Below are positions 9,814 through 21,756 of a stretch of 64,000 bases of DNA, piece by piece (position 1 is the stretch's first letter; the number at the start of each line of letters is the position of its first letter). The DNA comes from Cyanoderma ruficeps (Eukaryota > Chordata > Aves > Passeriformes > Timaliidae). The notes under the pieces are model-generated. The model was not told where the DNA came from. It ran no database searches and was given only the letters and a program-made list of their open reading frames with translations. Location of the stretch: contig VZDJ01007747.1 of the NCBI GenBank assembly GCA_008694505.1, forward strand, positions 40,127,202-40,191,201, in the 5' to 3' direction. The translations under genes were made by a program, and so were the position numbers.

Positions 9814-12800
9814 TAACAATTATACATATTATAAAATGTTTAATAAATAAAGAAGCATGGCAAGGGCAATGGATGTGAATTACTTGTATTTTTGATATTC
9901 TCATTAATTGGCTTTGTAATCCTCAGGGAAATCTCCCCAAACCTCTGTGCCACACCTCCCTGGTCATCATGTGAGTGACTCCATTGAAGTCTTCTTGGCT
10001 CTGTTTGGAGATATTTGTTGTGTAGAGGACTTACTAGCAGGACACCTAGCACATGCTGAGATGGATGTTTGGGACTTTTATCTTAGTAATAAATTCTCTG
10101 ATTCTTTGCTAAAGCACTGAAATTGTCAACAGTAGGTCCCAGTATAGGAAGAATTTACTGGGCAGGGAAGGAAGGTGAGCAAGATAGACTAACACACATC
10201 TAAGAGTTCATAAAATGAGCCCCTTTTAAAGGATTTCTCTTCAAAATCCTGAATTTGGAGACATCTCTCTTGATGATCTTCTGCTTCCACAAATGTTTTC
10301 CTTTGCCAGGAATGCCCACTTTCTAATGAAAAGGATTCCATGAAGGTATTTCTACAGAGAAGCATTTCTTCCCCTACTTTCTTTAAAAACTTGGGGAGAA
10401 TAATTTTTAAGTGTGAATAAGAATTCATATTTATATGTCCATCATTATCAGGTCATCATTTGCATTTCAGGCTATGTAAAGGCCTCATTCATCTTTGACT
10501 TGAAAAATTCTGCCGCTTTCACTAACCGAATTTAGCCCAAAGAAGTATTTTTGGTGCTGTAAGACGTGGCTTCAAATTATCCAGTGTTGTGCCTACTTTC
10601 TACCAGATTATACATTACTCCTCACTAGTCTTCACCTTTGTAACAGTTACATATTTTTGCTGCAGGGACTTTGCACTGAGTTCTTGCCAGGCCTCTCTCC
10701 TCAGCATTACCAACGTCCTGCGGACTGTTAAAAAGTGTCCTGCTCAGGCCTGAGGTAAAACAAAACCACTCCTGGCTTGTGCCGAAGGCCACTGCTCTGA
10801 CACTTAACTGACTGCATCATCTTTCAGCTCCCATTTATTAGTAAAAACAAGTATCTAGCTCTTCTGCTTGCAAAGAAGGGTATAAAATTCACTCCTAGTT
10901 AATTTATTGTTGTTAAATCTTGTCCTGTTGGGGGTAGGCCTGGTCCCAGAATGGTGGGTTTAGCGTCTCCTCTGGGGCACTGCACAGTGCAAAGGCCAAA
11001 CCTGTCCCCTGCTCCCCCTGTTCTGTGACACTACCCCTTCTAGGGATAGTCCCCTCTTTCCTGAGCTGTAGTTCACAATCTCCACCCACTTGCTTTTATC
11101 TGAAATGTGGACCCTTCTGAAGCTTCTCAGGACAATTTCCATGGGAAATGTTTGTCTCACAATGGAGTTGTTTCCCATACTTTTGGGAGCAGAGGGGCAG
11201 TTTTTTTCTCATAAACTGGACTGTGCACCATTGTGCATACTGTAAACCTCTGTCAGAGGCCTGAAGAAGGACTGGTTGCCTCCAGATAACAATACCACTG
11301 GGCTAATTGGTAGAAATAATTATCCCAAAGGCTGGAAAAACTCAATTAGAAGAATACCACATTAAAATATTGTTCCCAGATCTATCTTCATTATAAGAGA
11401 CCACCCATGTGAGTCCTGTTCTCCCACTGTTATACAGAGGTGTTATTTTTAAAAAGTAGGAGATTTCAGACAGGGTAGGGAAGAAGGCAAGGGGAGTCTT
11501 TGGGAGAGACACAAATCACAGTGTCACTCTTCACTGAAGCGACAGTGTTAGAGGAGTAACAAGCCATTAGTGAAAGCCAAGTGCCGAGACTTGTTTGTGG
11601 TTTTTTTTAATAATGTCTGGTCCAAAGCCATTGTATTAAATATAAATGGAGAGGGAAATTATATTCCATATCCTGCACACTGTATTGTAGTCACACAGAC
11701 AGCTGGTTGCAGCACACACAGCCTGAGCCACCTCTCCGGCTGTACGTGCCATCCTCACTGAAGTCAGTGTTATTTCTTGTCCTGACAAGGATTCTCTGCT
11801 CAAAAGACTTTAATTTTTTTGTCTGCTTCAAGCAACAGCAGGGGGTATGAGCAGGGCATTTTTCTCAAGTGATGAAGTCTGTTCCCACGGCTGTGGGAAG
11901 GAAGATGGAGGCAGAGGGAGCGGGAGGCAGGAGCAGGCAGAGGAGTGGGATATTCAGAGATAGGAACTTTGGCAAGAACATTTGGATGGAGGCACTGAAA
12001 GTAGGTTTAAACCAGATAAGTTGTTTGAGAGCCATGAGGCAGCTTCCTCTGCAACAGGTCTGCAGGCAGCAGAGTTTGCCCTGCCCTGTGCCTCAGATGT
12101 AGCTGAGGAATTACTTATCCAATATCTCTAAACTTGCATGGCCCTATGGAAGCAAGGAGATACGATGAAAACCTGTCTCACCCTCCTTTTGTGGGGTCAG
12201 CAGCATCTGTGGCTGTGTCTGCTCTGCAGATATCATTCACAGAGAGGCTGGAGCCCTGATGTGCAGGGAGAAGAGGCAGGGCAGGCAGCAGCCCTGCTTG
12301 TCAGCCTGCAGTGTTGTGCCTGGAGGCCCTGGCTGGGATCAGGGCTCCCACTGTGCACTCTTATCTGCAAAACTGCAGCCAGATGAGAGGGTTGACTAGC
12401 CTGGACAGTCCAGGTGTGGGAGAAAGGAATTATTCCCACTTCATAGAGAGAGTATTTCTGCCACTGAGGTTTTCCTGATGTCAGAAAGAGTGCTGTGGCA
12501 CAGCAAGGAGGAGCACTCAAGTCACTGCATGTTCAGTTTTGGTTAGAAGGACACCCTGGTTTCATGTGCTGGGCTGGTCTCAGTGAGATGGCTGCATCCC
12601 TTCACCCCACATAGTTATACTGGGCAGAAGAAACACCTGAAGATGTTACTGGTTTTAACATTACAGGGGTTGGGGGAAACTCTGTTCCCAAGAGTGCCCT
12701 TGCTGCTAAAATCAAGATTCTGGCCTCCAGGAGAAACAGCATCCCTGTGTGCTAGGGTGGTTGTGTCCTCTGCTCCTACTGGATTGTGCCAGGAATGAAC

Positions 12801-12936
12801 AAAAGGATGTTTCTGATCAATGCCTCCTCCTAAATCTCAAACTCCAGGCAACTTTAAACATTGTCATATTTGAGTGCAGCTTCCCCACCCTCTCTGTACT
12901 TCCCCATCAGATAAATCTGACTACAAAGCTGCAAAT
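9814..12936. other. unique non-coding sequence
   Basis: I see no supported gene or repeat. A purine-rich stretch lies at about 11893-11955, and 12180-12380 is somewhat GC-richer. Open frames up to about 95 codons lack domains. Confidence 0.55.
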
Positions 12937-13073
12937 AGAATCACGGAATCATAGAGTGGTTTGGGTTGAAAGGGACTTCAAAGATCATCTAGTTCCATCA
13001 CACTGCCTTGGGCAGGGACACCTCGACCAGGTTTCCCAAAGCCCCATCCAACCTGGCCTTGGACACTGTCCTT
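12937..13073 (-). mobile_element. CR1 LINE 3' end, antisense
   Basis: The block begins GAATCACGGAATCATAGAGT (the inverted 3' octamer repeat), then TGGTTTGGGTTGAAAGGGAC, TTCAAAGATCATCTAGTTCC, GACCAGGTTTCCCAAAGCCC and CATCCAACCTGGCCTTGGAC. This is the terminal stretch of about 135 bases of a CR1 in reverse orientation, fairly close to consensus and of a different subfamily from the copies at 569 and 50101. It has no coding capacity. Confidence 0.95.
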
Positions 13074-14439
13074 CAGTAGTGCGTGGCATCTGAGCACTCC
13101 TCCTTGTCCTCAAGGTTCAGCAAAATTCCTTGTCCATGTAATGTTTCTCTTCCCCTCCCTTTCATGTAATTTGCAGCCTCAAAGTGCATCATGCCTGTGG
13201 GAACACCTAAGAAACCCCTGGTCAAAAGCCTGTGGTCCTATAGTCAGGAATTTGTGCACAGCTGGAAATTAAATAGGGAGCAAGAAGGGTTGTATTGCTT
13301 TGGGGGGGGTTTGAGATACAAGTTGGAATTTAAGAAAAAAAACTTTAATTCCCCATGCTTAACCTTAAGCTGGATCCACATTTTGGATGGCTGTGTTTGC
13401 AGATGGAGTGGCTCTAGTCATGTAATTGCCTCTCTCTGTGACCAGTAATGACAAATTGCTATTGCAATAAAGAAGAGAGGTGTTGAAAGACATTTTACAG
13501 CTTAGAAATGGGAAAATTTTTCCCTTCTTCCTCCACACATACATGCCATAATGTGAGCAAATATGGCAAAGTGCAACTATGTGGCACATGCTGAAGCTGA
13601 AATCTGCCTGGTCCTCTCCTCTGGGACTGAATTTGACAAGGTCTTACTATTTCAGGAGTGCTAAAACGAAGCAGCAATATACTGCTGAGTTTCATCCAAA
13701 CCCAGTTTTATTATATGAACTACTTTCATCTACTGCCTATGCCTCTTCCCACCCAAATATGGACAGAATAAACACAGCAAACTCACAAAACTCTGCTGCT
13801 CTGCTCAGAGCACACAGCAGCTACCCAGCATACTCATGAAAAAATTCAGATATCTCACCTCTGTATAGGGATTTTTATCTATAGTTTCCAGCTTGCTGTA
13901 TAAAGGAGGGAAGAGCAGTGTGTCTGTTTTCCTAATGAGGCAGTAGGATGAATAAAATGTAAACCCAAATTTTTTAGAAGTTTGAATCTTGACTCCAAGA
14001 TGGGAAGATGTAAGTGTCTGGATGGAAAATGTGATATATTCAAACATATCTGGTGCTGGAAATCTTTAATAGACATGGTCCAGCCTCTCACTGTGTGGAG
14101 ATGCTGCTCTGGGCAGAAAATTGCCAGTTCACTCAGAAACTGGGAATTCTGTTTTAGTAAGGCTGGTTGGAGTGCCAAGTAAGCTTAGCAAGATTCCCAA
14201 GCCGATTGAGTTCATGGGAGTCTCTCTAACAGGATAGTATGACCATCTCTAGTGGTCAAACAGCTGCTAGATTATTTTGAAGAAAATTGTCAAAAAGCTT
14301 CCAGCTTAGGGATTTCTAGATCTTATTCTTTCATGACCCTTCTATAGGACAGCTCTCCTGGGATCCAGGTGGGGAGCAGCCACCTGAGCTGGTGGCTTTA
14401 CAGCAAAAGAACCAACATGCTTACAAACAAGTTCTAATA
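13074..14439. other. unique non-coding sequence
   Basis: No repeat family or gene seen. A run of eight G occurs near 13302-13309. Overlapping open frames of 66-99 codons on both strands between 13365 and 14182 have no domain. Confidence 0.55.
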
Positions 14440-14780
14440 GTGTCTGACCAGCAGGATAAATAAATAGAATTCAACTAACAGCAATATTATGCAGACGTGC
14501 ATTGTAGTCGTTTCAGCTGATGAGCTCATTCAGTACCATGGAACAAAGTTTTGTAATTGCCTGGGGGACTGAGTGGATGCCTTTAAGGGGCAAAGGATAT
14601 TAATGATGTTATTCAGAAAGATTAATGCTATTATATCACAGAGTCCCCCATGACTCCAAAGAGTACATCTATTAATGAACTTACTTATGATTAAAACATG
14701 CTGAGCAAAACAATAGTTAATTGAGCAATGGAAAAAATACAAGGGAAGATTTTATCTTTTGTGAAAGTAGATTTATACAA
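14440..14780. promoter_or_regulatory. candidate conserved non-coding element, TAAT-rich
   Basis: TAAT/ATTA homeodomain cores are dense here: TTTTGTAATTGCC (14549), GATATTAATGATG (14597), AAGATTAATGC (14618), TCTATTAATGAACTTAC (14668), TTATGATTAAAAC (14685) and GTTAATTGAGCAATGG (14715). The block lacks repeats and stands against a less ordered background. This resembles a homeobox-bound enhancer, but it is an impression from one sequence. Confidence 0.18.
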
Positions 14781-16639
14781 TTTAGCCTGTGACAACAATT
14801 GTCTGTGAGGTGCATAGGATCATATTTTCAATCAGGGAATGTCATCACCTTTTGGACAGGACACAGGAACTGGCCACTGTGGGCTTCTTGCCATCCCAAA
14901 TTAACTGCTGCACATCTGATGCAGAAGAAGAGCTTCACCACTTTCCTCCATTTTACTGTTGCAATATCTGCACCATCCCATCTGCTTGGACAGGCTGACT
15001 GAGGGCCCAAAAAGGTCTGAGACACAGTGTACAGACATCAGATGTCTGGGCCTTTGGATAACCCTGCACTGAGAAGTCCAGGGAGGGGTTAAGTGATGGC
15101 AGGTCAGGGTGTTGCAGGGCATTTGCTGAGCATGATAACTGCTGGTGTGCCTGCCCCTGCTCCTCGGGGACACACAGGGAGTGTGGCCAGGCCAAAGAGG
15201 GGCTCTGCAGAGCCCAGCCGGAGGGAGAGCTCAGGGCTGTGGACCTTGGACTCATTGCAGGGCTGGTAGGAGGTATCTGAGGTGGCGAAAGGACCTTGGT
15301 GGTCCTGGCCGGTGCCCCCTTTGCTACACAGACAGGAGGAGGCCCATGGTAAGGCATGCACATTTCCATCTACACCTGCACTCCTGGATCAAAAGGTTTG
15401 AAGAGTCCCAGAGTCTATTTGGGTCCATTAGGTCCTGACTATTTGGGTCAGGATCCAGTATGAGGTTTTCTTGTTCACAGGTAGTGTTGTGTGTGTAAAG
15501 TGTAAAGCTGTGTGAGGGAGCCAGGCAAGGCCTACCCCCACTAGGCAGTTAAAGGTGTGAAGGTATTGGATGACCTGAGTTCATGGAACCTGCTCTCCTA
15601 GGCAAGGCTTTTTTGGGGGCATCTTTCAACTCTTTTTATGAGTAAAAGCCTGGCAAGAACTCCACTTTAGTAAGCTACCTCAAGGAGCTGAAGATTTTTC
15701 TGAAAATTTCCAACCAGACCTGTCCTAACCTGCAACTTCTCAAGTTTTTTTTTTTTTTATTCAGAGAGCCATGCGGCTGCATTGCAAGTTTTCTTTCACT
15801 TCCTCAGCCTTAATTCCCCAAAATCATCAGAGACGTATTGATCAAAGCATGGCTCTGTCCCTCTGATCTCTGGGAACCTGCTGCCTGAGGATGTTGCCCT
15901 CTGCCTTGCCTAGCCCCAAAGCCTGAGGTGGGATATCCACCTTTCAGGGTGTCCATTCCCATAAGGAGAGTGCTGTTTCTTGAGAGTGGAGGAGGGATGC
16001 AGGTCCCTGAGCCTCTTGCCAACTCTGTCCCTGGCCGCCTGCCATGGTCTCAGCTCAGGCCACCCCTTCTCCATGTCCTCAGACAGAGGAAACCTCTCTA
16101 CCCACATCTCATCTGCTTTGGTGCAAACTCCTCCACCTTCCCTGCAGCACTCAGGGCTTTGGGGCAGGCACAATGCAGCCTGTTCCCCTTTATAAGCAAA
16201 CAGCTGCATTTAATTTTCTATTTCATGTCCTCTTTTCCCTCAGGAGCCACACTATACAAGGCTTTTCCTTTAAAAAAGACACTCCCTCCACTCCCCTCCC
16301 CTGCATGCACATATCCCTCCCTCCATCCTCATTAAGTGCCAAATCCCACATGGCTCAGTGTCCTTGCTGAGCCCTGCCTTGGCACCACCATGGGGCTTCT
16401 TGTTCTGGGGCAGCTGGTATGATCTATCCCTGGACACAAGTACTTTCCTCCTGCTGGAAAAAGAACATTTGGGCTATTAGCAGAGAGGAAGCTCAAAGTG
16501 TCATGAAAGTTTATATCAAACAATTGTTGTACCACAGGAGCTGGAAAAACAATTTTTTTAAACAGTACTGTATCATTTCCCATTTTTTTTTCAAACAAAA
16601 GCTCAAACATTTCAGCTATTAAAAAGTGGACAGTGTATT
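14781..16639. other. unique, GC-richer non-coding stretch
   Basis: Between about 14800 and 16200 the DNA is richer in G+C, which produces several overlapping open frames of 85-138 codons on both strands (for example 14953-15369 minus and 15928-16335 plus). None shows a domain, and GC-rich DNA has fewer chance stops. A C-rich tract lies at 16284-16326. I find no CpG island. Confidence 0.55.
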
Positions 16640-18010
16640 AACTCTTCATGTTGTTTACATAAAGCTAAAATAAATAACTGTAGGTTTCAACCCAGAACAT
16701 TGTATCTCTAATCCTTCATGCTGGATTCTTATCTCAAAGTTGTGTTTCAAAATAAGCTCTAATAAAAATTATTCACCAGCCAAGGCAGGAAATACAATCC
16801 TTGCCCTACCCTTTCTATCTTGTTCCCCATGATTACAGACCTATTGAGTGTGCCATAAGGAAGCACACAATAGAATGAGATCAAATAATAAATGGAAGCA
16901 ATACATCAGCCGTATACTCCTTTAGCCCAAAACAACTTTCACCTCCAATTCCAGTCTGCGAGGCCATGAACAGAACAGCACGTATCACCTTTTGTGGGGA
17001 AAATGTGTCTTAAGGGTAGAGGAAAAAATGAGAGTTGATTTTGTGGGCAAACACATAACAGAGTTTCCCAAAGAAAGCCTAAAGCTGAAAAGATGTGTGG
17101 ATTCAAGTTATGTATCACAGTGTTGATTTTTATTTAGCAATTTATTTCAGAAAATAGGTATTTCATTGATCTGTGTGATCTTTTTTTCATTGGGGGTGTG
17201 AAAATTGTGGTACACTGAACCAAGTGTGTTTTCTTGTGTCTGGGTACACTTAAGTCTCTACCAAGTACTTGCCCAGAATCCTCTCATGAATTGGACAAGA
17301 GAAAAACATCCTCCTATGTTTTTCATCCTAACTAAGCTTTGATAAACTCAGCTTGCAGAAGTCTGTGCAGAAGTCTGTAATTGTCCCCAGACTACAAGAA
17401 TTGTCATACTTTGCTACACAAACTCTGGGTTAATCCAGAGCTATGAAATGAAAGGCCAATGATTTTATCATTGGTTTATTTCCTGTAAGACACTGATACG
17501 TTATTACCTGTTGCTTCTAAAACGTAAGGGAGAACTAAAATATGTGCCATAAACAAAGTTACCCTGTATGCTGACATTAAGCAAGTTATGCCTTACAATC
17601 CTTTTTTGATGATAAAAAGTTAAAAAGGCTGTTTATATAAAATCATTTACATATTTGTAAAGCTGCACTATTGTAATGCAACTTTAGCATTCACAATGCA
17701 ATTTTGCTGCTAATACTCTATTAGATTTTGCAGTCTAAATGTTGTTATAATAGACAGGGTGAAACACCAGTTTGCCTGTAAAAGGTTCAGCAAAGGCTAA
17801 ATATCCTTAAATTGCACTCATGGCAGTATAAATGTTTTGAGTTCTTTTGCAATCACAGTTTTGTTAAGCGGCAGCATTACTTTTGTTGAACTTGAAAAGT
17901 TTCCAGTACAAACTTGCTTTTGTTGACAGTATGGTTTTTGTAGCATTTTTCAAGATAAAAAACTATTTTGATGATCAGAAGAACCCTGGCATAAGAAAAA
18001 TAGCAGCAAA
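16640..18010. promoter_or_regulatory. candidate conserved non-coding block (enhancer-like)
   Basis: This AT-rich but not simple-sequence block has no repeats, no open frame over 60 codons and almost no CpG. It has a dense, varied vocabulary of factor-like words: CCAATGAT...ATCATTGG inverted arms (17456-17474), GATACGTTATTACC (17495), TTATATAAAATCATTTAC (17633), TATTGTAATGCAAC (17669) mirrored by CACAATGCAATTTTGC (17692), CTAATACTCTATTAGAT (17711), CAAATGTTGACATGA (18007) and repeated AACAAAG/CTTTTGTT SOX-type words (17553, 17881, 17918). In style it matches vertebrate conserved non-exonic elements. It is the largest such block in the window. Confidence 0.25.
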
Positions 18011-21000
18011 TGTTGACATGATTTTTTGTCCTATTGTGGTAGGCACTTGCAGAGGATAAAGTCCATTAATGCATAGGAGCTGATGAGACATAATAAGAAT
18101 GATGTAAATACATTAAGTAGATAATTGTCTGGACAGTTGCATGGAGTTAAGCGTTTTAAGCTATTATCTGTGTTTATTGACTGGTCCATGAGCCTCTGGG
18201 TCTGCTGCTTCATGACCAGTATGAGCTAGGAGTGGAGAAAATCTGTGAGAGAAGAAAAGCTGTGAGCTGGGGACTCAGCCTGGGGTCACCATGGGGTGTT
18301 TCAATGAGCTTAGGCCTTAAATTAGGGCTGGGATGGCAAAGGGAGGGCCTGGTTGACTCGATTTCCAAGTCTCCTGCCCTTACTCTGCAACCTAATAACT
18401 CAAAACTATTGCTATCACCTTCCTTTAGCAAAACCCTTCTCAGTGTGGCTTCTTGTTTGCCAAGGGCAATTGGATGCAGCTGCTGGGGCACATAACAGTT
18501 GGTAGCCCTTTACTGTGTAAGTCAGAGAGAATGAACTAAATGCTCACAGCCTGTGTGCAGGAGGAGAAAATGACACTAATGCCTGTGGAAAAACTAAAGG
18601 AGGCAAGCAGGAAATAAATGAAAAAAATCCATGAGAAAATGGATTTTGTGGTGTATTTAACCATGGCTCAGAGGAGGTGCCTATGAAATGAGAAAGTTTG
18701 CTTGCTTGCCTGTAGGGTTTATTTGTTTTTTAAAGTTTCCTTTAAAAAGAACAGGGGAAAAAAATCAAGCAAAAAGTCAAGTTTCTCATCAGCTGGTGAC
18801 TCAGACAGCTCAAGCTGTGAGCAGCTCTGTGATTTCTCACTAAGCAGCATGTGGTTCTCTCAGCCTTGGTGCAGAGACCCCTTGCAAGATCCATTTGGAC
18901 AAGACAAAATTTATGCTGGTGTCTAAAGCTAGGCAAGCAGATGGACTTTTATTGGAAGAGGAATGCCCTGAATGAAAGCAGGATTAGCTTTGTGGAAAAT
19001 CACCTGTGTTAAATACTAGTTTGGGCCAGTGACTGATTTAGTGGCATGGATGGAGAGGCCAAACATCTGTTTCCCTCGATCATTTTTAAACATTTCCCTC
19101 ATCCCTTCACAGCACCAAGCCTACAAGTATTTCCAGATCAAAGTTCTTAGCTTCCTGAGCATTTTCTATATTTGGTGAATACGTGAATGAAGCAATGACT
19201 TTTCTCCCTAAGAGAAGAATTGGATGAACTGGGATTCCTACCTGTTTGCTCAGGTTTCTTCTTCATACCCAGCATGGTTGTGAGTGCCACAATTACATGT
19301 TACTGTAGTGCCAGGCTTATCTGGAGTAAGGTTTCACACCCATCAGTCAAGCATTAGGACCTCTTTTACTAAAGATGCAATTGATCCAGAAGGTGTAACA
19401 TTACGGGAGGGCAAGACTTGGGTTTCCATCCCACGTAAATTGACAAAATGTTGACATTTTTTGACAGAATTTTTCCTTTAGCATTTAATGCAGACCACCT
19501 GAAATTTTCTTTGATCATTTCTAAGCCATATACTTCTGAGTCAAGCTATTATTTATTTCCTATCTATTTTATAGGTACCTGTTGTAGAATACATATCTGT
19601 GTGTCAACATGCAGTGATTTTTTTTTCTTTCAATGAAAATATTAAAACATGGAATTCTGACAGTTCTGAACCTGAAATACTTTCCAAAACATTTTTTTTC
19701 CCAGTTTCTCTGGAGAATTTCCCTGCAGTACTATAATGAAGCCATTCAAAATAGACTAAACAGGCAAAGTATTTAAATTACAATATTCCAAATGGCAGAC
19801 ACTTCAGAGAGAGGCCTTGGTACATGCTATGTGTTTTTCAGCACATCTTGGTCCTTTGGTACATACATATTAAAAAACGTCTTTCTTTTTTCCATGATAC
19901 TCCTCATTTGAGGAGGGTGTGCTTCTTGGAACAAATTTGCTGTCCAAATGGTCTCAGGATGAGGGCTGCTAAAGTAGAAGAAGTTGTATAACTGGCCTTT
20001 TGCTAATTAATGGCAATATACCGTATAGTTGTTAATAGTTATGTCATGGGTTGTGGATTTTTTCCTAACCTAATTTTCTATTGCTGAGGCTTTGATTATT
20101 TTTTGAAAGAACAAGAATGTTGACAGTATCTGCATCCATGTGCAGCTTCTGGAAGAGCTTAGGTAGATTGAAAAAGCATTTCCAAGAGCTGACTGAATTG
20201 GATAATCTTTGTTTTCCAGATTTTTTTCCCTCTCTTTTCCCTGTTCCATCCATACTGACATAACTGGCATTTTAATTACATAATATTGCACTTTTTGAAA
20301 TTGCATTTCCCTGTGATGGTGGAATAGCAGTTCTCCCATCAAGATGCACGAAAGTGTATACGGTTGTGGGTGGGGGAAGGAATTTAATATATTTTATGCA
20401 AAACGCATCTATACTCCAAAAATGAGCCAATTTCCATGTGGAAACAGATTTGGCCTCCTTTAAAAACTGGCTGACTTCCCTGGAAAATGTATCCATTTCG
20501 GCCAACAACTCTCTAAACTAACAGAACTTTCTTTGCGAACATTTTAAACCCAAAACGCAATACAGAAAACTTTTCAGGATGAGTTTGTTTGCTGTTTTAT
20601 ACTTCTTCAGTGGTCACCCAGCTATGAAATTGGCTTGGTGTCATGGTGAGCAGCTTCAGAATTTCCAGAAGTTCAAGAGATCAACTACAGTCCCAAGCAA
20701 TTGAAGACCTGAGTTTATCCTCTCATCTAGAGCCTGGGATCAGCCTCAGCACAGAGCTCCTTGGTGCCCATGCTGGGACACTCATTCTTTATTCATGGAG
20801 AGGAATGTCCAGCGCAAGCTAATCCCAAAATCAAACCTCAGGCCCTATCCTGCCTCTGGGTCTGAAACATCACGATGGGCCATCCAGGCACACTGAAAAT
20901 GGAGAAAAATGTATCCCCTTTGCTGTTGTGAAGTTGTGTGAGGAAATTCCTGGACACCTTGCTAAGGTTTTCCTGTAGAGTTTGGCATATGCCAAGGATG

Positions 21001-21296
21001 GATTTTGTTATGTGGACCTGCCAAGTGCCCTGCCTTTGTCTCTAGACACCCCCAGACTACTAGGGGGGCAATTCAGATTTGCACAGGATCCTCAGGGCTC
21101 AGACAAATGCAGTAGGAACAACAGCAAGAAAAAGGGCATTTTGCCCCTTAGAGAAAGGCTGTTCTCTTAGTGAAGGGTGAGGAAATATGCAGCCTAATAC
21201 CTGATGCTTGAGCTATTTTTGAAATCAAAATATCTTTCCTTCTGACTTCTTTATCATCCCAGTCCTGCTACATCTGACTCACTGAGTAAGTGGCTT
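18011..21296. other. unique non-coding sequence
   Basis: No gene or repeat family is recognisable. A small homeobox-like patch with TTGCTAATTAATGGCAATAT lies near 20000. Open frames up to 99 codons lack domains. Confidence 0.55.
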
Positions 21297-21380
21297 TTGG
21301 TGGCTGACATCCATTTGATCCATCCTGACCAGTTCCTATTTGGTGGCTGACATCCATTTGATCCATCCTGACCAGCTCCT
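21297..21380 (+). repeat. 43-bp tandem duplication, two copies
   Basis: TTGGTGGCTGACATCCATTT starts at 21297 and again at 21340, and each 41-base copy continues through GATCCATCCTGACCAG. The copies differ at one base (AGTTCCT against AGCTCCT). Such near-identity implies a recent duplication, or an assembly artefact. Confidence 0.95.
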
Positions 21381-21644
21381 GACCTTGGCTCTGCTGTCAG
21401 AGCACAGTGAGATCTCTGCAAGATTCTGAGCTGCAGGACACAGTTTTAAGAGCCCCACATTTTGGCTCCATTTGCTGTCTCACTGAGCTGGCCCACTGCA
21501 GCTGTCCCCTCCTGTGACCCACTGCTCCAGGTGTGTCACCTGTCACCAAAGAGGACACGACAAGAACTTCTGTGTCCCAGACCAAGTCAAAGGCTGCAGC
21601 TCTTGTCCCCCTTGAGCTAGTCTTGGACTGTTGGTGACAGCAAT
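21381..21644. other. unique non-coding sequence
   Basis: No recognisable features lie between the tandem duplication and the CR1 end. It could include more decayed CR1 sequence upstream of 21645. Confidence 0.5.
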
Positions 21645-21756
21645 GGTGCTTTGAGTGACCTGGTGTAATGGAAGGTGTCTCTGCTGATGGCAGGAGGTTG
21701 GAACTGGGGGATCTTTAAGGTCCCTTCCAACCCAAACCATTCTGTGACTCTGTGAT
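21645..21756 (+). mobile_element. CR1 LINE 3' end, sense
   Basis: GTGCTTTGAGTGACCTGGTG, GGAAGGTGTCTCTGCTGATG, GCAGGAGGTTGGAACTGGGG, GATCTTTAAGGTCCCTTCCA and ACCCAAACCATTCTGTGACT follow the CR1 3' consensus nearly base for base. The copy is about 110 bases long and ends with degenerate ATTCTGTGACTCTGTGAT octamers. It is the least diverged CR1 in the window, which suggests a younger insertion. Confidence 0.96.

Noticed and set aside
14497..14508. GTGCATTGTAGT, identical to the first 12 bases of miR-33
   Set aside because: The next bases diverge and there is no star-strand complement downstream, so no precursor fold forms.
16284..16326. C-rich tract considered as a minus-strand G4
   Set aside because: Only three C tracts are close enough. 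The fourth would need a 13-base loop, outside the canonical pattern.
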